Origin: JBMNNU01 sp050942695 | Lineage (GTDB): Bacteria > Chloroflexota > UBA6077 | Reading direction: 5' to 3' | Length of the DNA stretch: 7,829 bases | Assembly: GCA_050942695.1 (NCBI GenBank) | Contig: JBMNNU010000149.1 | Span: 1-7,829, forward strand | Part shown: positions 5,706-7,829 of the stretch, piece after piece | Position numbering within the stretch: the stretch's first letter is position 1 | How the letters are laid out: each line of letters begins with the position of its first letter | Notes under the pieces: model-generated | The model's database searches: none | What the model was told of the DNA's origin: nothing | What the model saw: only the letters and a program-made list of their open reading frames with translations | Program-made: the position numbers and the translations under genes

Positions 5706-5823
5706 CCGCCATGTGAGCAGTGGAGGGAATTGCATCGGGCGTTGCTGGATTGTGGCGCAGATCTGCTAGAGCAATGCCGCTACCTATTGGGCATCAGGCC
5801 ATAAAAACTCGCGTTGGATCGAC
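5706..5823. other. Convergent intergenic gap with a possible stem-loop
   Basis: This gap separates the converging ATPase and radical SAM genes. GCGTTGCT (5739-5746) can pair with AGCAATGC (5770-5777), 8 bp with one G-T, and the loop holds a 10-nt palindrome GCAGATCTGC (5757-5766). No T-run follows on either strand at the right place, so I cannot call a terminator for either gene. Confidence 0.3.
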
Positions 5824-7143
5824 TCAGGGACGATTCGGCCAGCAGCAACGTTTGGCCTTGCGGCCGCTGCCGCAGGGGCAGGGATCGTTGCGGCCTACGC
5901 CGCGCCAGCGCCGCTGCTCCTCTGCCCGAAGCTCATCCTTGAGCGCCGACGGGCGCGAACCCAACGCCACCATCCGGCGCAGCAACGGATCGGCGTGCTG
6001 GTAAAACGTGCGCAGCCCTTCGCACAGGACATTCAAACCCGGTTCGCCCCTGTCAGTCACGGCCAGGCGATCCTTTGGACAGCCCCCGCCGCACGCGAAG
6101 AGCCAGGGGCAGCTTCGACACTGGGCAGGTAGGCTATCCCGCTTCTGCTGTCCGAATCGGAGCTGCTCGGGAGCCCGCGCCAGTGTGCCTAGGTGCGTCG
6201 TCTCGATCGTGCCGAGTCGATGCGAGTCCCGTACGAAGTGGTCGCACGCGTACACCGCGCCGTCGTGCTCCACAACCAGCACGCTTCCACAGGTCTCCGC
6301 CAGCGAACAGAGGGTGGGTTGGCGGCCCGCCCAGGCTCGGTAGCTCTCCGCGAAAAACTGCACCACGATCTGCCCGAGGTCGCGCCGGATCCACTCGTCA
6401 AAGACCGCGCAAAGGAACTCGCCATACGCCTGGGCGCTAACCGACTCCGCCGATAGACCGCCTGCGACCGGGCGAACGATCGGGATGAATTGGATGAAGG
6501 TCGAGCCCATCTCGCGCAGGGCGCGGTAGACAGCCAGCGGCTGCGCCGCGGTCGCTGCGGTGACGGTGCAGAGTAGGTCCGGCTCCACCCCATGCGCCAG
6601 CAGCCGCCTCAAGCCAGCGGCCACCCGCTCCGCGCTGCCGCGGCCCTGGTGATCGGGCCTCTGTGCGTCGTGCAGGATGGCCGGACCATCAACGCTCAGC
6701 CCGACCTCGAATCCTTCTTCGGCCAGGAAGGCGCACCACGCGTCGTCCAGCAGAGTGCCGTTCGTCTGGAGGTTGTTCCAGCAGCGCCAGCCGGTGGGCA
6801 GGTAGCGGCGCTGCAGGGCCACAGCCCGCTGGAAGAAGGGCAGCCCCGCCAGGGTGGGCTCTCCCCCATGCCATACGAAGTGGACCTCAGGCCCCGGACT
6901 CGCTTCGATGAACTGCCGCACGAAGCGCTCGAGGGTGGCATCGCTCATCCGGAATTCGTGGTGACGCTCGTACATCTCGGCGGTCTGGAGATAGTAGCAG
7001 TAGCCACACGCTAGGTTGCAGGCGGGGCCAACGGGTTTGGCCATCACCACGAAGGGGGCGGTCTCCCCCACCGACACCGAGCTAAGCTCTCCGGCACCTC
7101 GCCCTACAGGCGTGCTGCCGATTGCCCCTTCTAAGCGCTTCAC
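5824..7143 (-). CDS. Radical SAM/SPASM anaerobic sulfatase-maturating enzyme-like protein with SEC-C tail
   Basis: This 439-residue protein resembles enzymes that oxidise an active-site Cys or Ser of sulfatases to formylglycine. VMAKPVGPACNLACGYCYY (33-51) holds the CxxxCxxC cluster site (C42, C46, C49). HFVWHGGEPTL (88-98) carries the SAM-binding GGEP. The SPASM cysteines C279, C285, C300, C342, C345, C351, C355 and C374 reproduce almost exactly the spacing I recall for Clostridium perfringens anSME (C255 to C348). D301 after C300 matches the proposed catalytic base. After about residue 410 comes a SEC-C zinc-binding motif, DPCPCGSGRKAKRCC (420-434). The GTG start at 7143 overlaps the upstream stop as GTGA; it adds about 30 residues before the usual family start near M34. 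GGAGG lies only 3 nt before it, so coupling probably helps initiation. No sulfatase is visible, so the target could be another protein or peptide. Confidence 0.88.
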   Translation of the reverse strand: MKRLEGAIGSTPVGRGAGELSSVSVGETAPFVVMAKPVGPACNLACGYCYYLQTAEMYERHHEFRMSDATLERFVRQFIEASPGPEVHFVWHGGEPTLAGLPFFQRAVALQRRYLPTGWRCWNNLQTNGTLLDDAWCAFLAEEGFEVGLSVDGPAILHDAQRPDHQGRGSAERVAAGLRRLLAHGVEPDLLCTVTAATAAQPLAVYRALREMGSTFIQFIPIVRPVAGGLSAESVSAQAYGEFLCAVFDEWIRRDLGQIVVQFFAESYRAWAGRQPTLCSLAETCGSVLVVEHDGAVYACDHFVRDSHRLGTIETTHLGTLARAPEQLRFGQQKRDSLPAQCRSCPWLFACGGGCPKDRLAVTDRGEPGLNVLCEGLRTFYQHADPLLRRMVALGSRPSALKDELRAEEQRRWRGVGRNDPCPCGSGRKAKRCCWPNRP

Positions 7144-7829
7144 TGGCCTCCAAGCTCCCTGTCGAAGAAGGCGAACACCTTGCTCCAGCCGTCCATAGCC
7201 TGCTGCTGCCGGTACGCCGGGGTGTGATAGTAGAAGAAACCGTGGCCAGCGCCATCGTAGCGGTGAAACTCGTACCGTTTGCCATGTTTCTTCAGCTCTG
7301 CTTCCAGGATGTCTACATCTTCCGGGGTGGGGTTTTTGTCCTCATTGCCAAACAGCCCCAGCAGGGGTGCTCGCAGATCTTTGACGTACTCCAGCGGCGC
7401 CACCGGCATGTTCGGGGTCAACTCTTCGGGCTTCATCACCACTCGGCCGCCCCAAAGGTCAGCCACCGCATCGAATTCGCCCGGCTCGCGTGCGGCAGCC
7501 AGGAGCGCGTGCCGGCCACCGGAGCAGGTCCCAATCACCCCTACCTTACCGTTGGACGTGGGCTGCGCGCGTAGAAGGCGGCTAGCTGCTGCCAGATCGC
7601 CTACCGCCTGGTCATCGGGCACCATCCCCGCCGCGCGCACTTTGGTGGCAACCTGCTCGGGCAGGCCGTGGCCATGGCGGCAATACAGGTCCGGCATCAG
7701 CACCGCGTAGCCGTGGTTGGCGAAGCGGTACGCCATCTCGCGGTAGAACTCGTCCCAGCCCGGCGCATGGTGTGCGAGCACGATGCCTGGGAACGGGCCT
7801 GGACCCGTTGGGCGGGCGTAGTAGGCGTG
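7140..7829 (-). CDS. Dienelactone hydrolase-family alpha/beta hydrolase, 5' end cut off
   Basis: The reading frame runs to the right edge of the window; the in-frame residues before the GTG at 7781 (HAYYARPTGPGPFPGI) match the normal N-terminal strand of the family, so that GTG is an internal valine and the gene starts outside. About 229 residues are visible. The nucleophile elbow is GVIGTCSGG (complement of about nt 7515-7541), with Cys as in dienelactone hydrolase rather than Ser. The acid is the Asp in FGNEDKNPTPEDV and the base is the His in YDGAGHGFF. WGGRVV between them also fits. The family hydrolyses lactones and esters such as carboxymethylenebutenolide, but many members have unknown substrates. 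No signal peptide can be judged because the N-terminus is missing. Its stop overlaps the maturase start by 4 nt, so the two are co-translated. Confidence 0.86.
   Translation of the reverse strand, partial: HAYYARPTGPGPFPGIVLAHHAPGWDEFYREMAYRFANHGYAVLMPDLYCRHGHGLPEQVATKVRAAGMVPDDQAVGDLAAASRLLRAQPTSNGKVGVIGTCSGGRHALLAAAREPGEFDAVADLWGGRVVMKPEELTPNMPVAPLEYVKDLRAPLLGLFGNEDKNPTPEDVDILEAELKKHGKRYEFHRYDGAGHGFFYYHTPAYRQQQAMDGWSKVFAFFDRELGGQ

Noticed and set aside
5720..6004. Plus-strand frame of 94 codons after the ATPase gene
   Set aside because: Most of it is antisense to the SEC-C end of the radical SAM gene and its composition is shadow-like.
6592..7014. Plus-strand open frames opposite the radical SAM gene
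   Set aside because: They are the expected antisense frames of a GC-rich gene; the minus strand carries all the conserved cysteines and GGEP.

Overview
This is a bacterial chromosomal segment, fairly GC-rich, with tightly packed genes, purine-rich Shine-Dalgarno sites and several GTG starts. Nothing in it fixes the taxon. The style of the epimerase (HFASNTLVGES / STANLF signature), the DUF234-type ATPase and the sulfatase-maturase-like radical SAM protein with a SEC-C tail would suit a Chloroflexota-type or other deep-branching environmental bacterium. That is an impression, not a demonstration.

Region 1 (1-3997, + strand) is the end of a surface-polysaccharide or glycoconjugate operon. In order it holds a GT4-type glycosyltransferase (cut by the left edge), a sedoheptulose-7-phosphate isomerase-like SIS protein, a GHMP kinase of the D-glycero-D-manno-heptose 7-phosphate kinase type, and a GalE-like NAD-dependent sugar-nucleotide epimerase. 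A strong intrinsic terminator follows at 3961-3997. The isomerase and kinase are the first two steps of activated-heptose synthesis (sedoheptulose-7-P to heptose-7-P to heptose-1,7-bisP). The phosphatase and nucleotidyltransferase for the last steps are not in the window. The inferred product is a heptose-containing glycan assembled with the glycosyltransferase.

Region 2 (3998-4286) is a structured non-coding boundary. It contains two 20-nt palindromic hairpins spaced 42 nt start to start, a short minus-strand open frame that reads like protein but has no convincing start, and a perfect 13-bp inverted repeat around a TACAAT box just upstream of the next gene.

Region 3 (4287-5705, + strand) is a single gene for an archaeal-type AAA ATPase fused to a DUF234 domain with a PD-(D/E)XK-like E-x-D...E-x-K motif. 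It stands alone between the sugar operon and a convergent operon.

Region 4 (5824-7829, - strand) is a two-gene, translationally coupled unit. A dienelactone-hydrolase-family protein (cut by the right edge) is followed, with a 4-nt GTGA overlap, by a radical SAM/SPASM protein that keeps every cysteine expected of an anaerobic sulfatase-maturating enzyme and ends in a SEC-C zinc-binding motif. No sulfatase is visible.

I do not see a clear undescribed system. The parts most worth a second look are the structured 4.0-4.25 kb boundary, the orphan ATPase-nuclease gene and the hydrolase/maturase pairing. No tRNA, rRNA, CRISPR array or transposase was recognised.
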